Source of the DNA: Bradysia coprophila
Taxonomy: Eukaryota; Arthropoda; Insecta; Diptera; Sciaridae
Direction: 5' to 3'
Assembly (NCBI RefSeq): GCF_014529535.1
Contig: NW_023503727.1
Coordinates: 2,356,001-2,420,000, forward strand
Length of the DNA stretch: 64,000 bases
Below, piece by piece: positions 46,685-58,330 of this stretch. The translations under genes were made by a program, and so were the position numbers. How positions within the stretch are numbered: position 1 is the first letter of the stretch; the number at the start of each line of letters is the position of its first letter. Under the pieces are notes generated by a model. That model did no database searches, was not told the origin of the DNA, and saw only the letters and a program-made list of their open reading frames with translations.

Positions 46685-47924
46685 TAATAATTAAGAAGAA
46701 ATGTAATAGAGCTTTCCAATATTTTAGTACATTCTGTCATAAAATTACTGTTGTCACTGCGCTTATTTTCATGTGAGCCAACTTCACTGCTGTGACATTT
46801 CATAGAAATGAATCAATGTGAAGTTGTGTCACAAAAAAATAGTCCAGTAAGAAAGAAGTACTATAAAAAAATGTGGCGCCTCTACAGGCCAACCGACTAG
46901 GCGAATTGTACCAATTGTATGTAACAATATAGAATTCACCAAGAAATCTAGTACATTCCTGGATTCCATTAAAAAATCTTTTTTTTTCGATAGCGCAAAT
47001 ATTCTACGCAGTGTAACCTTAGCCTAGGTGTAAAAGTGAACTGTCTTTGTCAGCATTTGAACATTCCTTGCAGCAGTACCTACATGATGGGGAAAAGTCG
47101 AACCCCTAGGAACCAAGGGGAGAAAATAGGAAATTCCAACAAGAGCGATGTTTGTGGCCAGAGCGAAGCACGGGTAGCAATTTCGCTCGAGTTCGAATTT
47201 ACTGTTTCTCCCGCAGAGGTGACCACAACGTTTTTCATATGTGCGAGGTGTGGTTTTTGATTTCCTGATTTTCTCCACGAAATTCACCATACCATTTTTG
47301 AAAACATAAACAATGTGACAGTTCCAGTGAGAAAAGTTCTATTCTCTCCCACGGAAGAGAAAGTGCTGCACTTTCTCAACCAATCGTCAACAAAACGCAA
47401 TTTTCTCATATTTATACAGAGACCTCCGAAGTTATAGCTGAGGGGAGAAAATCACTTCTCACCTGCGTTGTGAAAAAATTTTAGTCGCAGTATCAATGAT
47501 GTGATTTTGACAGTGACTATTTTTATGAAAACGCTTTTTCATTTTTCTTAATTTTTGGTAAATTTTCCCACTTTTTCTACATTTTTCAAAACAAAATTTT
47601 TAGAAAAAATATCGGAAAATTTGTAAAAAAAATGGAAAGAATTTTCCTAAAAATGGTACTTTGATCAAAATAAAGTTTCCTTGATACAAAAAAAAGCTCT
47701 CACTGAAACTATTGACAATGTATGGTCGATATGCCGATTTCATATTAAACGCACTCTCAACTTACATGTCAAAACGATGTGCGTTATGTCCAGGCCATTT
47801 TCTGGAAAATTTCAAAAATTTATGGAGATGACTTGTTTTGTCAATTATTTTTAAAATTTACCGTTAGCATTGCCTTGTGCCGGAACAAAAAAGTTTTGTC
47901 CCGACCCCACAAACACTTTTGCAC
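46685..47924. other. Gene-free; hairpin scraps
   Basis: 47085-47225 includes a GTGGCCAGAGCGAAGCACGG hairpin half and GGGGAGAAAAT / TTTCTCCC ends; 47335-47465 has another GAGAAAA...TTTTCTC pair. 47520-47650 is AT-rich with TTTTTC repeats. No gene. Confidence 0.45.
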
Positions 47925-49023
47925 GCACGGTTGGTTTGAAACGAGATTAAATAGGGACCGCCGACCACCAATAATTTTTTTTCATATTTATAATGAGTGA
48001 TGGACAAGAACATCACACAGGAAAAAATTAGCCCGAACCCCTGAGCCGTTTCTGAGAACCAGTGGATGCGCTGCCACAAGCAGACAGACACAGCCTGATC
48101 ACAAATTTTAATGGGGATCGGTAGAGGGAAAAATTCTAATATCTTCTGTTTAAAAAATATTTCCTTCGATCATCTGCTCTCGGAGCAATAACTGTTGAAA
48201 GTCAAAATTTCACCATTTTCGAAGAGTGATATATCTTCGACAAAGTTTCCGCGCCAGCCAGTGCAAATTGATTCTAGACGCGGTTATTAAGCTCTTTCAA
48301 ATGGCGAAAAAAAAAATTGGAAATGTTCTTTTAAGTTACATTTTCAGAGAAGTTAATTTTTCCGCTACCCTCGGTGAAATTTGGCCACTTCTGTACCTTT
48401 CTGGTAGCCTTATTTCAAACTTATTTGCCCCTAATATTGTAGCCTGAGGAATAAGCTTTTCAACGATACCAAACATGCCATACTTGATCCACAACAAGTA
48501 CTGATGATGATTCAGTTTTCAATCGAAGTCAGTCTACTCGAAAATCCGGAGCCCTCGAAAACGAAATTATTAACCGAGGGCAGCGGAAAAAGTAACTTCT
48601 CTGAAAATGTAACTTAAAAGAACATTTTCAATTTTTTTTTTCGCCATTTGAAAGAGCTTACTAACCGCGTCTAGAATCAATTTGCACTGGCTGGCGCGGA
48701 AACTTTGTCAAAGATATATCACTCTTCGAAAATGGTGAAATTTTGACTTTCAACAGTTATTGCTCCGAGAACAAATGATCGAAGGAAATATTTTTTAAAC
48801 AGAAGATATTAGAATTTTTCCCTCTACCGATCCCCATTACAATTTGTGATCAGGCTGTGTCTGTCTGCTTGTGGCAGCGCATCCACTGGTTCTCAGAAAC
48901 GGCTCAGGGGTTCGGGCTAATTTTTTCCTGTGTGATGTTCTTGTCCATCACTCATTATAAATATGAAAAAAAAATATTGGTGGTCGGCGGTCCCTATTAA
49001 ATCTCGTTTCAAACCAACCGTGC
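47925..49023. mobile_element. 1.1-kb foldback element, ~450-bp arms
   Basis: GCACGGTTGGTTTGAAACGA at 47925 is inverted at 49023. Arms 47925-48375 and 48572-49023 match at almost every position, with a few substitutions and A-run length changes; the spacer is 196 bp. No ORF beyond 75 codons. The near-identity of the arms implies a young element or ongoing conversion. Confidence 0.9.
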
Positions 49024-49800
49024 ACGGTCAAAGTGAATATGCAGGAATTTTTTTTATCTCTTCTTAACACAAGGTTAACGTCGTCTGCTTCAACTCTATG
49101 CATGTATGTACGATCACTTGCATCGAAATGTTGGAATGGATCCTGTGTAGATCAATCGTTGCGTCCTTTAACAGGACGTTTGGAATCACTGAAAATATCT
49201 CCACCTGAAATGCCTATAAATAAGTAGCTAAATTCAGAGATAAACAAAACAACAAACAGAGCTTTTGCTCTTCCCTACCCACTCATGGTTCACGTTGAGT
49301 GAATTTAACGAAGACAACAGAGCTGTTTCGACCTCGGGACTCAGTGGCGGTCTGAGGCTAGCGTGATCTAGCCATCATCAGTTGTTTCCACTGATCCCTT
49401 CCCAAGACAGCAGTAAAACTTTCAAATGAACTTGTGTTCGAACGTTTACAATGAAAACACTTTGCCATCTCTTGATGGAAATTTTGGACATAAACAGAAA
49501 GCTACTTCGAAAAATCCCCTACCAACACGCAACAATAAATTCAAAGCCAAATTCTTTTAGAAAAATTCTTCTAGACAGGATATCGTAAAAACCAAACGTT
49601 ATTGATGAAGCACGATTTCGTTTGGTCACAGCCAACTCTAACCGGATCCAAACGATTTTTTAGTTAGTAAAACATTGTAGTCTCAAATGTATTTGAAGAA
49701 GCGTAATTCCATTGTAGCACCAAATGCGTTCGGAGAAGCGTAGTTCCATTCCATTCGGTTACATCCAAAGCCAATTGTAGCTAAACGATTATCTTGCAGA
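49024..49800. other. Gene-free stretch
   Basis: The 64-codon frame at 49033-49227 has no recognisable domain. 49320-49380 (GGTCTGAGGCTAGCGTGATC) looks like a retroelement tail but I cannot prove it. Confidence 0.4.
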
Positions 49801-49801
49801 T

Positions 49802-50108
49802 GTTAAGGTAGTGGTAAATGCGGTCTTTAGTTGTCGATGTAATGCAGAAAACATTCTTCAGATGTTGAGGTAACGTGGAAAAATCTTTAGATGTTTAGGT
49901 AATGGTAAATGTGGTCTTTCGATGTTGTGGTAATGGTAAATGGTAAACGTGGTCTTTAGATGTTAGGTAATGGTAAATGCTAAATGTGGTCTTTAGATGT
50001 TGAGGTAATGGTAAATGCTAAATGTGGTCTTTAGATGTTGAGGTAATGGTAAATGCTAAATGTGGTCTTTAGATGTTGAGGTAATGGTAAATGTGGTTTT
50101 TAGTTGTA
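49802..50108. repeat. GGTAATGGTAAATG minisatellite, ~38-bp unit
   Basis: About seven units of GGTAATGGTAAATGCTAAAT then GTGGTCTTTAGATGTTGA; the middle four are almost identical. Confidence 0.9.
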
Positions 50109-50217
50109 ATGTGGAAAACAGCCTTTTGGTGTTGAAATCTTTGAAGCCTGCTGGTATACCTGACGTACCAGCTTGCATCCCTTGCATCTTTGAGGCATCT
50201 TGCCCATGATGCTGCAT

Positions 50218-51147
50218 TAGGGAATGTAACCGGGAAATTAAAAACCGGGAAAAACTGGTTAACCGGTTTACCATTTCCCGGGATTTTTTTTTTCATTTAC
50301 CGGTTAACCGACCTTCAAAAATTGAATGATTTTTACATTTTTCCTTTCCAATTATACCTTGAATTGAATTATTCTTCTAGTAGCATTACAGCATTACATC
50401 TGATTTGAACTCGTTGTGAACATTTTCATCACAATTTCATCGTAAATTGCACCTCAAGATCAGCCCTAGACTGAGAAAAAAGGATCAGTTTATTTTGCGT
50501 TGCTGAGCTGGACAATCATGCTGTAATTTCTATTGTAATTGAATTTTCACCACAGTCCAAACAAAAGAAAATGCAGCATAATTGTCGATCTGAGCAACGC
50601 AAAATGTGTCATTTGTACTTAGCCTCAAGTTTGCAACTCTGAAATTGATGTTCTTTAGAAAGTCAACAGAATTCGAAGTTTAGAAGATCGTGTTACTACA
50701 TCTTTAAGAAACCAATTGAAGCAACGTCCGTCAAAAATTCATGAAAACAGTTCAATAAGGAGCTTACCTTTCATTTATTTCCTTTCTCAGCATCTCGCTC
50801 AGCATAGTAAAAAATTCAATCTTTACACTGTCCAACAGAAATTTTGAAACTAGTTCACACGATCGATTTCTGTTGAAATATGTAGATATGAAATTCTTTA
50901 TCATCCTGAAAAATGCAAATAAAGGAACGGTAAACTCATTTCTGAAGGGCTTCGCGAGCACAATAAGCCACTTAGTAGGGGTAGGATAAAAGCATTTGTC
51001 ATCGGTGCAAGTTACAAACTCCCAACTCATCCAAAAAAATGTCTGAACGAGTACAGAATGTACTATTCATTTCCCGGGAATTTTTTTCTCTTTTATCGTT
51101 TTTCCCGTTTCCCGGTTTTTCAAAATCGACGGTAAATGCATTCCCTA
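50218..51147. mobile_element. Non-autonomous hAT element with CCGGGAAA ends
   Basis: 930 bp, TAGGGAATG...CATTCCCTA tips, perfect 8-bp duplication TGCTGCAT (50210-50217 and 51148-51155). Behind the tips lie clustered ACCGGGAAA / TTTCCCGG motifs on both sides. An inner inverted segment (CGTTGCTGAGCTGGACAAT against ATTGTCGATCTGAGCAACG) is at 50497-50600. The minus 88-codon frame at 50764-51030 has no transposase motif. Confidence 0.9.
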
Positions 51148-51155
51148 TGCTGCAT

Positions 51156-51450
51156 CTTTACTTTAAAAAAAGTCTGAGGCCCGTCTCAATAGGGTTACAC
51201 TTTTTTCAAGCTCACTGTGCGGTTGGAATGTAGACCATACGTTGTTTTATACTTTCATTAAGTTTAGGAGTTATGGATCTGGGCAATTAGATTTTCGAGG
51301 TACTTACTTGTATCATTTTCGACATAAGAGAGATGATTTCTCTTCCACTTCTTAACTACCATCACGATTCTAGATGTATTTGAGTTTACAGAAAACGGAA
51401 CCTCTGGAGTTGAAAGTAAAAGTAGTGGTCAAAAAAGACATTTTGGTTTT
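51156..51450. other. No feature seen
   Basis: Spacer between the hAT element and the LRR gene. Confidence 0.4.
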
Positions 51451-51454
51451 CAGT

Positions 51455-51460
51455 TTTATT
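51455..51460 (-). terminator. Polyadenylation signal of the LRR gene
   Basis: AATAAA on the minus strand, about 130 bp past the stop codon. Confidence 0.6.
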
Positions 51461-51591
51461 ATTTTTTTAAATACGCTACGAAAACTTTGATTAAAAATTA
51501 TTTAGAAATTATTTTAAAAGCTTAGCAAATAAAAAGCAAAAACGCAACAGTTGGCTGACTACAGTAATGAAACACAAATAACATTCCAAAA

Positions 51592-53637
51592 TCAAGAACT
51601 GTTATCCATTTCAATGTTTGTATGCAAAGTATTTGCTGTGTTGTATCGCCTGACACGTGGTAGGTCGTTTTTCACGAATTTGTATCCTTTGTAAATGCTA
51701 AATGCCACAATCAATGTGATAAGAATGATGTTCACATTTTTAATTAAATCGAAATTTGAAGTTGAACTGTCTTTCGGGTGGTCACTTGCACCTAGAGTAG
51801 ACGAAGATTGTAGCACGGTTACTTCTTTCATTAATTTTTCCATTTTCGAAGAGACATCGTTCAGTTTATGGCTGTTCTTTTCAATCTCAAACTTTACCTC
51901 ATTGATCTCTTGCGCTTGAACTCGACTACTAATTTGCTGCTTTTCTAGAGTGATGTTGCTAAGTTGATTGATTTGCGTCCACATTGCGTTAGAAGAGCTC
52001 GTCGAATTAGTATTCTTGGTTAATTCAATTTTCAATATTTCTGCTTTCACGTCGAGAATGTCGGTGTTCGTTTTAAAATTTTGTTGTTTCACAGCAGTAA
52101 TGTCTTCGAAAAGTTTCTCAAATTTTTTATCATTTGCCGTTATAATCTGAGACAGTTTCTCCACTTGTTGAATGACTGCATCCAACCTGACATTGACTTC
52201 ATTGTTTATTGCATCAGTTGTTCCGTTATCAGTTGATATAACACTTGGCATCCATGCCGGTGTAAACGAATCCTTTATATCTTTACAACGAATACCGTTA
52301 ATGTTATGCGAATCCGTTACTTTATTTCCATAAAAACCAATAGTTGAAATGTTATACCTGTTCAACTGCTTTATTGACTGTGCCAAAAACGTGCAATTAA
52401 AGTCATTGTCTCCGATGCTAATTCTTTTGAAGTGAGTGAATGCAGTTTTCAGGTCATTGTAAGCGAATTCTGTGATATTATTTCCATCAATGAACAACGA
52501 TTCTAAATTTGTTGCTGCTAGGAGCATATCCAGTGAAATTTTTCCCATACGGTTGAAGGAGATGTCAAGGAATCGTAATTTATTTTGATGCGAAAAAACT
52601 CCATATTCCAACTCACCAATGTTCGTAGATTTCAAACTCAATGACGTCAGTTCTGATAGTGCTGCAAATGTGCTCTGATTCAACTTTCCCAAATCGTTTT
52701 GGTCGAGATATAGCGTGGTCAATTGAGTGAGTGAGCCAATACAACCCAATTCCTTTAAAGAATTGTTGGTCAAGTCTAAGGACATTATTTGACTGACATT
52801 TTCATCACAGATCAATTTTTCAATTTCATTGCTATTAGCATTCATCAAATGAACTGAACTCGAAATTCGAAGTTGTTTTATTCTGTTGTGGTCCACCCAA
52901 ATGTTAGCCACATTCTGAGTTTCGAATGCTGTTAGTTGGTTGTATGATAGCATTAATTCTGAAACAATTTTCGAAGGAGTGAATAATAATCGACCGTCTA
53001 CTCTGCTGATATCGTTATGAGCAAGATCTAAATAATCCAGCTTGGTGTTGTTAACAAAGAAACCATTTTCTATGATATTGAGACGGTTGTGTGACAAATT
53101 TAACATACACAACTCCGGCAGCGATGTAAACATATTCGAAGTTATATTGGAAATGGTGTTGTGTGAAAGATCCAATCCTTGTAATTTTACCAAATTGAAA
53201 AAGGCTGCGTCATCGATTAGAGTAATAGCTCCATGACTTACATTTAAGTGTATTAGTGAAGGTAGTTGACTGAATAAATTCTTTTGCAATTTTGTATACG
53301 ATCCGTAAGAAATATTTAGCGATACTAACTGGCTGAGTGGAGTAAATGAATGTTTTGTGATGTCAGCCAATCCACATCCGATGCAATTTAAGTAGTAGAG
53401 GTTTAAGGAATACGGTGATGAAATTGATGGAATATCGTCCATTGTGGAATTTAATATCGTCAGCTGCGTTATAGTCCGATAGTTGCCATTGCCATAATTA
53501 TCCAAAACAACCTTATTGTCTTCCGGTCCCACATCAGTAATTGTACAATGACTGGAGTAATTTTCTTTACATTTAAAATATTTTGCCTGCACTACATTCG
53601 CCGTTAATATTAAAATAACAAGAAGCCGGCACTTCAT
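51592..53637 (-). CDS. Transmembrane leucine-rich-repeat protein, LRIM/APL1-like
   Basis: A single-exon frame of 681 residues from the ATG at 53637; the frame is open four codons further but has no ATG there. Residues 1-18 (MKCRLLVILILTANVVQA) are a signal peptide. A cysteine-bearing cap follows, then about 14 LRRs (roughly 70-425; e.g. LQGLDLSHNTISNITSNMF), closed by DFNCTFLAQ...GIRC. Residues ~460-615 are polar heptad-like coiled coil, ~630-650 a membrane helix (IILITLIVAFSIY), and a short basic tail ends the protein. Several LRRs are short and irregular (IWVDHNRIKQL), as in mosquito LRIM1/APL1, which also combine signal, LRR, cysteine and coiled coil and act with TEP1 in complement-like defence. 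A membrane-anchored LRIM-like role is inferred, not shown. Many N-x-S/T sites fit an extracellular face. Confidence 0.9.
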   Translation of the reverse strand: MKCRLLVILILTANVVQAKYFKCKENYSSHCTITDVGPEDNKVVLDNYGNGNYRTITQLTILNSTMDDIPSISSPYSLNLYYLNCIGCGLADITKHSFTPLSQLVSLNISYGSYTKLQKNLFSQLPSLIHLNVSHGAITLIDDAAFFNLVKLQGLDLSHNTISNITSNMFTSLPELCMLNLSHNRLNIIENGFFVNNTKLDYLDLAHNDISRVDGRLLFTPSKIVSELMLSYNQLTAFETQNVANIWVDHNRIKQLRISSSVHLMNANSNEIEKLICDENVSQIMSLDLTNNSLKELGCIGSLTQLTTLYLDQNDLGKLNQSTFAALSELTSLSLKSTNIGELEYGVFSHQNKLRFLDISFNRMGKISLDMLLAATNLESLFIDGNNITEFAYNDLKTAFTHFKRISIGDNDFNCTFLAQSIKQLNRYNISTIGFYGNKVTDSHNINGIRCKDIKDSFTPAWMPSVISTDNGTTDAINNEVNVRLDAVIQQVEKLSQIITANDKKFEKLFEDITAVKQQNFKTNTDILDVKAEILKIELTKNTNSTSSSNAMWTQINQLSNITLEKQQISSRVQAQEINEVKFEIEKNSHKLNDVSSKMEKLMKEVTVLQSSSTLGASDHPKDSSTSNFDLIKNVNIILITLIVAFSIYKGYKFVKNDLPRVRRYNTANTLHTNIEMDNSS

Positions 53638-53880
53638 TTTTTTTTGCAATAGCTGAACTTACTCGCAACACGACTCAAACAAAACTAAAAATCTGAAACC
53701 TAAACAGACATTTTATCAATTTAAAAGAATTTGTTCTTGCTCACATAAATATCAGTCTGTTTACAATGTTATCAACTTGGACATTGCACTGCACTTTTAT
53801 TTCGAAGCATTATTTTTTCTCCAAACGCGGTGGTTTTGCAGGAATCTTCTCAGGTTTTCGGCCACTTACATGAAGAGTTG
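53638..53880. promoter_or_regulatory. Upstream region of the LRR gene
   Basis: Contains the 5' leader on the minus strand. I see no clear TATA box; the divergent side has no gene within several kb. Confidence 0.35.
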
Positions 53881-53886
53881 TATACG

Positions 53887-53961
53887 CATCTGTTGTGGAC
53901 GGTTTATTTTAGGCACTTTCGCTCACGAAATTGCCTAAAGTATACGGTCCACAACAGATAA
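53887..53961. repeat. Hairpin, sibling of 11894-12000
   Basis: CATCTGTTGTGGACGGTTTA, TTAGGCACTTTCGC and inverted partners. The loop is only ~6 bp; the TTCG core of the sibling is absent. The flank TTTTCGGCCACTTACATGA also matches 11860-11880, so homology extends beyond the hairpin. Confidence 0.8.
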
Positions 53962-54017
53962 GTAAATAACTATTGTTTCATTCATCAGGTCCATTTAAGG
54001 TGAAATTCTAAAGGTGG

Positions 54018-54162
54018 CCTCAGGTTCGTTCGTTTTCATTCCATTTTCACCTCCGTGTACGTGACAGTTGTCATATTAAACAATATGTGCTCTATTGTAT
54101 GAAATGCCAACTGTCATGTACACAGAGGCGAAACGGAATGACAACGGGAACGAATTCAGACT
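54018..54162. mobile_element. MITE, ~50-bp inverted ends
   Basis: CAGGTTCGTTCGTTTTCATT and CACCTCCGTGTACGTGACAG pair with the right arm (GACAGTTGGCAT strand, inverted). AT-rich centre. No clear duplication. Confidence 0.7.
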
Positions 54163-54600
54163 AACATTTCCTTATTTTCTTTAAACCCATAGCACTGCTC
54201 CTAGCACGAACACTAATTTCTACAACGTCTCCAAAGCCTCCAAATTTTCAAACGATTGCATGTGTTTTTATTTACACGAAGAAATCATGACTCCTGTCGT
54301 AACGAAAGAAATGCAACCATATTCATGAAATTGTATTCACCAAGAAAGTTGTAACAGTGCAAGAACTGTTAGCGTATAGCAAAGGGGAAACAAAAAATCG
54401 AGAAAGTAGTTGATTACTATATCAAAGAGGTAATGAGATATCTCGTATCCAGAGGAGTAAAACTATCCGTGGGCGTTAGCCCGAGGTTCTTTTACTCATA
54501 GTGATTCTAGATATTGAGTTTGCTATTTTAATTTACGATGGTTGTAAAGACATTTCCCTAGGGAGTGAAATAGCTCATTACGTCCCTAGTCAACTTGCCT
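54163..54600. other. Gene-free stretch
   Basis: 54460-54490 has an inverted pair around CCGTGGGCGTTAGCCCGAGG with AGTAAAACTA / TTTTACTCAT flanks, another GC-centred hairpin. No gene. Confidence 0.45.
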
Positions 54601-54601
54601 C

Positions 54602-54852
54602 CTGCGAAAATGTTCGATTACATGTGGACTATTTTCAGTTCATTTGTTTTATTTTCCTAAGTGGAAATTAATTTTCACATGGGACAGGTGGTAAACTTAG
54701 AATACATTCGTAATTCATTACATTGGGTAACAATTTTGAGATAAAAGTAAACTCATTCGTGTATTTTTGAGCGACAAGCTTCGAAAGACAGTTACCGAAG
54801 CTTGTTGCTCAAAACTACACGAATGAGTTGATGTAATGAATTACTTTCGCAG
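54602..54852. mobile_element. TIR element with CTGCGAAA ends, short version
   Basis: CTGCGAAAATGTTCGATTACA at the left versus TGTAATGAATTACTTTCGCAG inverted at the right. A hairpin with CAAGCTTCGAAAGACAGTTACC lies at 54757-54833. The same ends bound 55277-56090. Confidence 0.75.
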
Positions 54853-55276
54853 CATACAATACATCCTGATATTCGTTGAATTTTTCCTCGTACTTACACT
54901 ACACCACGTAGTTACTTAAGACGAAATGACAGTGTAAAAATGTTATCGACTGCAATGTAACCAAAAAAGTAATAATAACTTCACTGCACCCACAAATGCT
55001 AAAATATTCTCTCTATGTTGTAATCAAACATTATCTTATCAGCTATGGCTTAGACACCCCATGCATTTTCATTTCTTAATGAGAATAATTGCATTGCTGC
55101 TACACATCGAATGGAATGTCTTATCGTTGAATTAGTTAAGTAATATGCATGTCTGTTTATGCACCGGTTCCTAACTAGTGTTCGCCTACAGCTCGAGCTG
55201 GAAACCTCTCATTCGCTACAAAAACTTTTATTGCCTGCCCCATGCGAAAATTGACTATTACACGGCTGTTTACCCC
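54853..55276. other. Gene-free; hairpin scrap
   Basis: 55180-55240 (CCTACAGCTCGAGCTGGAAA) resembles the TTCG hairpin flanks at 26690 (GGAAACCTCTCA is shared). Confidence 0.45.
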
Positions 55277-56090
55277 CTGCGAAAGTGATCCATTACACTA
55301 GGGATATTTGGGGTTTATTTCAAGTTGACAGTTCTTTCAAGTAAAATTTGCCTTGCTTTCATTTTATCTTTTTTGTTGAATGAATCGATCGATCGAAAAA
55401 GAATGTACGAAATGTCGCTAAAATAAGATTTTTTTGATAAAAATATTGATCGATGAACACAGTTATTTCAGAAAAACTTGTTACGCAAGTAATCTGGTTA
55501 CAACATACTTTTAGAAGAATTCGCAACACCGAATTGTCGGCCATATTTATTGTAACAATAATTTTGATGTTCCGAAGTAACACTTTATGGCCACACATTT
55601 CGTTGTATTTTCCACTTGTAACACTAATTGCTTTTGCTTATAGTACAAACACTACACTTTGTTGCACATTTTTTTTAAAACATTAAAAAGGACTAACAAA
55701 ATAATTGCACAAACAATGCGTCTTCATCGATACTAACTGCGAAAAACTATTCAATGTCAACATGTCACCAACGTAATTGTAACTACTGTTGCGACAATAC
55801 TAATGTAACATGAGTGCTGTTTTCGGGATCAATTTTTTAGGAGACGTGTAGCGTGTGTAGGAGCAGATTTCGTCATTTTGTAGAACTCGCGAACTCACTC
55901 GTGTTTTCGAGCAACAAGCTTCGGTAACTGTTTTCTCGACAAGTGTAGTTGCATACCTCGCCTTCGGCTCGGATATGCAAACTCTACACTTGCCTCGAAA
56001 ACAGTTACCGAAGCTTGTTGCTCAAAAACTTACTCGTGAGTTTGCTCGTATCACAAAATTGTGTCCTTGTGTAATGAATTACTTTCGCAG
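55277..56090. mobile_element. TIR element with CTGCGAAA ends, long version
   Basis: CTGCGAAAGTGATCCATTACA at left, inverted at right (TGTAATGAATTACTTTCGCAG). Near the right end, 55889-56050 is a ~160-bp hairpin: arms with GAGCAACAAGCTTCGGTAAC, centre CCTCGCCTTCGGCTCGG. The shorter element at 54602 keeps the arms but not the centre. Frames of 77-79 codons at 55359-55686 overlap on opposite strands and are not convincing. Confidence 0.75.
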
Positions 56091-56967
56091 CATCCAACGT
56101 AATCTACTATTTAGCATGCGTTAGGAAAATAATTATTGTGTGTCCGCACGAAGTAAGAGTAAGTAAAAATTCCGCGTCTTTTCTCTTGTTATACAATGTA
56201 CAATTAACGTGAATTTTATTCTCGATTAAGTTAAATTTCTAGATGATAGCTATAATACGCGACGATTTCTAAAAGGCGTAAACAAAATATATTGAAGATT
56301 CGGATGTTGGATCTTATGAAACGTGGAAAAATTACTTTTCCGGCACAAGTTTGTTCTCAAAATTACGAAATATCAGAGACTCAAGGCTAAAAGTCTAGCC
56401 ATCTCGATGACTTCTCAGGTATATGCTTCAGCTTTGGTCGGGAAAGAGCGATTGTATAGAGTTCATTGAGGAGAAAAGATTTTTCAAAGGGAGTGGCTTC
56501 TTAGCTCGTCATCCGAGCTTTAGTTGGGAATAGGGTTGGTATTTCAGGAATTACTTGAAGACTTGTGACTTGTGAATTCTACAATTTCGAGAGTTTTACC
56601 GTTTTTTATCGAGTTTCCTTTCACACGTTTTGGATTATGAAAGTTCCTTCAATTCCATCCCGCCACGTGCTCCACCATCTTCCCAGTTCTCGAACTTTGT
56701 GAGTGGTTCCGATTACTCAGGCTTTTCTTTCCCTCTTGGACTTTTTTTTTGATTGCTGAGGTGGTCGTATGTTGGTTCCCATAATTCCATCACTCCACAT
56801 GATCCACCGTCTTCCCAGCTCTAGAACTTCAGGATTTTTCAGATTTTTTGGGTTCCCTTCTGAATTTTTAGGATTACTGAGCTGGAAAACATCGAGAAAT
56901 GAATTTTCTGGGAAAGATTTGTTCGGATTTGTCGGTAATTTTTCGAGATTTTGAAGTGAGAATATTT
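56091..56967. other. Gene-free stretch
   Basis: 56530-56960 is built from loosely repeated ~120-bp segments (CTCCACATGATCCACCGTCT versus CGCCACGTGCTCCACCATCT). No coding signal. Confidence 0.4.
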
Positions 56968-56975
56968 ACAGGCTG

Positions 56976-58330
56976 CAGAGCCTAATATTTGGGAATTAAT
57001 TCTCTAAATTCCCAAAATTCCCTAAAATTCCCAAAAATTCCCTAAATTCCCAAAAATTCCCTAAATTCCCAAAAATTCCCAAAAATTCCCTAAATTCCCA
57101 AAAATTCCAAAAAAAAACAACAAATATTTACAATTATACAATTATATACAATTATTTTAAGAGCAGTCTACACTCCGACCTTCTATGAAAAACATTTTCG
57201 ACGATAACTTCTTATTAGAATATTTTTTGAAAAAAGTGGTTTCATCGTTTGGTGCCACAACATATAAAGTTTCGATAGCCACCAGAATAAACCGCGAGCC
57301 TTTTTTAATAAAAGTTTAGTTTTGTAATAAAAACTTTTTATATTTTTTTATAGAATTTAATTAAAAAAATCACTGCGATGATGAACTCACGTACGGAAAC
57401 TCTAAAGAATCGAAATGTGATATTAGGTATCTGTCAGCTGATAGGAATATTTTGTTTGTTAGTGTTGGTTTTTTGGTTATCTCGGTGATCACAATTAAAA
57501 CAAACTGTCAACAAATAAAACATCCCAATTTGTTAAGTCACGAAATTGTTTTTTTTTTCAAGCGAGAGATTTTTTGAAAATTGGAGCGGCTTTTTAAACT
57601 GAAATTAAGAATTTCAAATTCCACTTTTCCAATATCAATATACATTTTCAGTGTGTTTTTGATGTGTTCATTGAAATAAAAATAATATGGACTAACGCTC
57701 GCGGTTTATTGTCAAAATTGATGCAGTCTACGCCGAGAAAACTCAAAAGTCCAAAAAATATCACAAAAAACACAAATTTTAGAAGTTTTGAGTTTTTTCT
57801 CAGTACACTACATCAATCTGGACAATTCCAGTGGCTATCGAAACCTTCTCTGGCACCAAACGATGAGGCCACTTTTTTCAAAAATAATTCGAATAAAAAG
57901 TTATCATCAAAAATGTATTTCATAGGGGGTCGGAGTGTAGATTGCTCTTAAATTATTGTAGTGTTGTACTAATGTCGGCTTTGGAGAGACCTACAAGTGG
58001 AGTATACGCCCTGGCTGGTGCTAGTACATCGACGAGAACTTCAGAGCATAATATTTGGGAACCAAGTCTCAAAAGTTCACTAAAATTCCAAAAAAAAATC
58101 CAAATTTTTTTTTTGCTTGTTCATAGTTTTTAAAGGTTTTTGAACTTTTCCTGATCTTTTACGAGCATTTAATTATAAAAATGCAAAGAAAATAAATTTT
58201 TTGGGAATTTTAGGGAATTTTTGGGAATTAATTCCCAAAATTCCCAAAAAATTCCCTAAATTCCCTAAATTCCCAAAATTCCCTAAATTCCCAAAAATTC
58301 TCAAAAACGATTCCCAAATATTAGGCTCTG
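56976..58330. mobile_element. Non-autonomous hAT element with ATTCCC arrays
   Basis: 1355 bp, tips CAGAGCCTAATATTTGGGAA and inverted, perfect 8-bp duplication ACAGGCTG (56968-56975 and 58331-58338). Subterminal arrays of AATTCCCAAAAATTCCCTAA (56995-57110) and the reverse (58200-58310). A second inverted repeat (AGTCTACACTCCGACC...; 57165-57295 against 57820-57948) lies inside. No transposase; frames inside are by-products. Confidence 0.9.

Noticed and set aside
50764..51030. Possible transposase remnant in the hAT element
   Set aside because: No BED finger, DDE or hAT dimerisation motif can be seen in the 88 codons.
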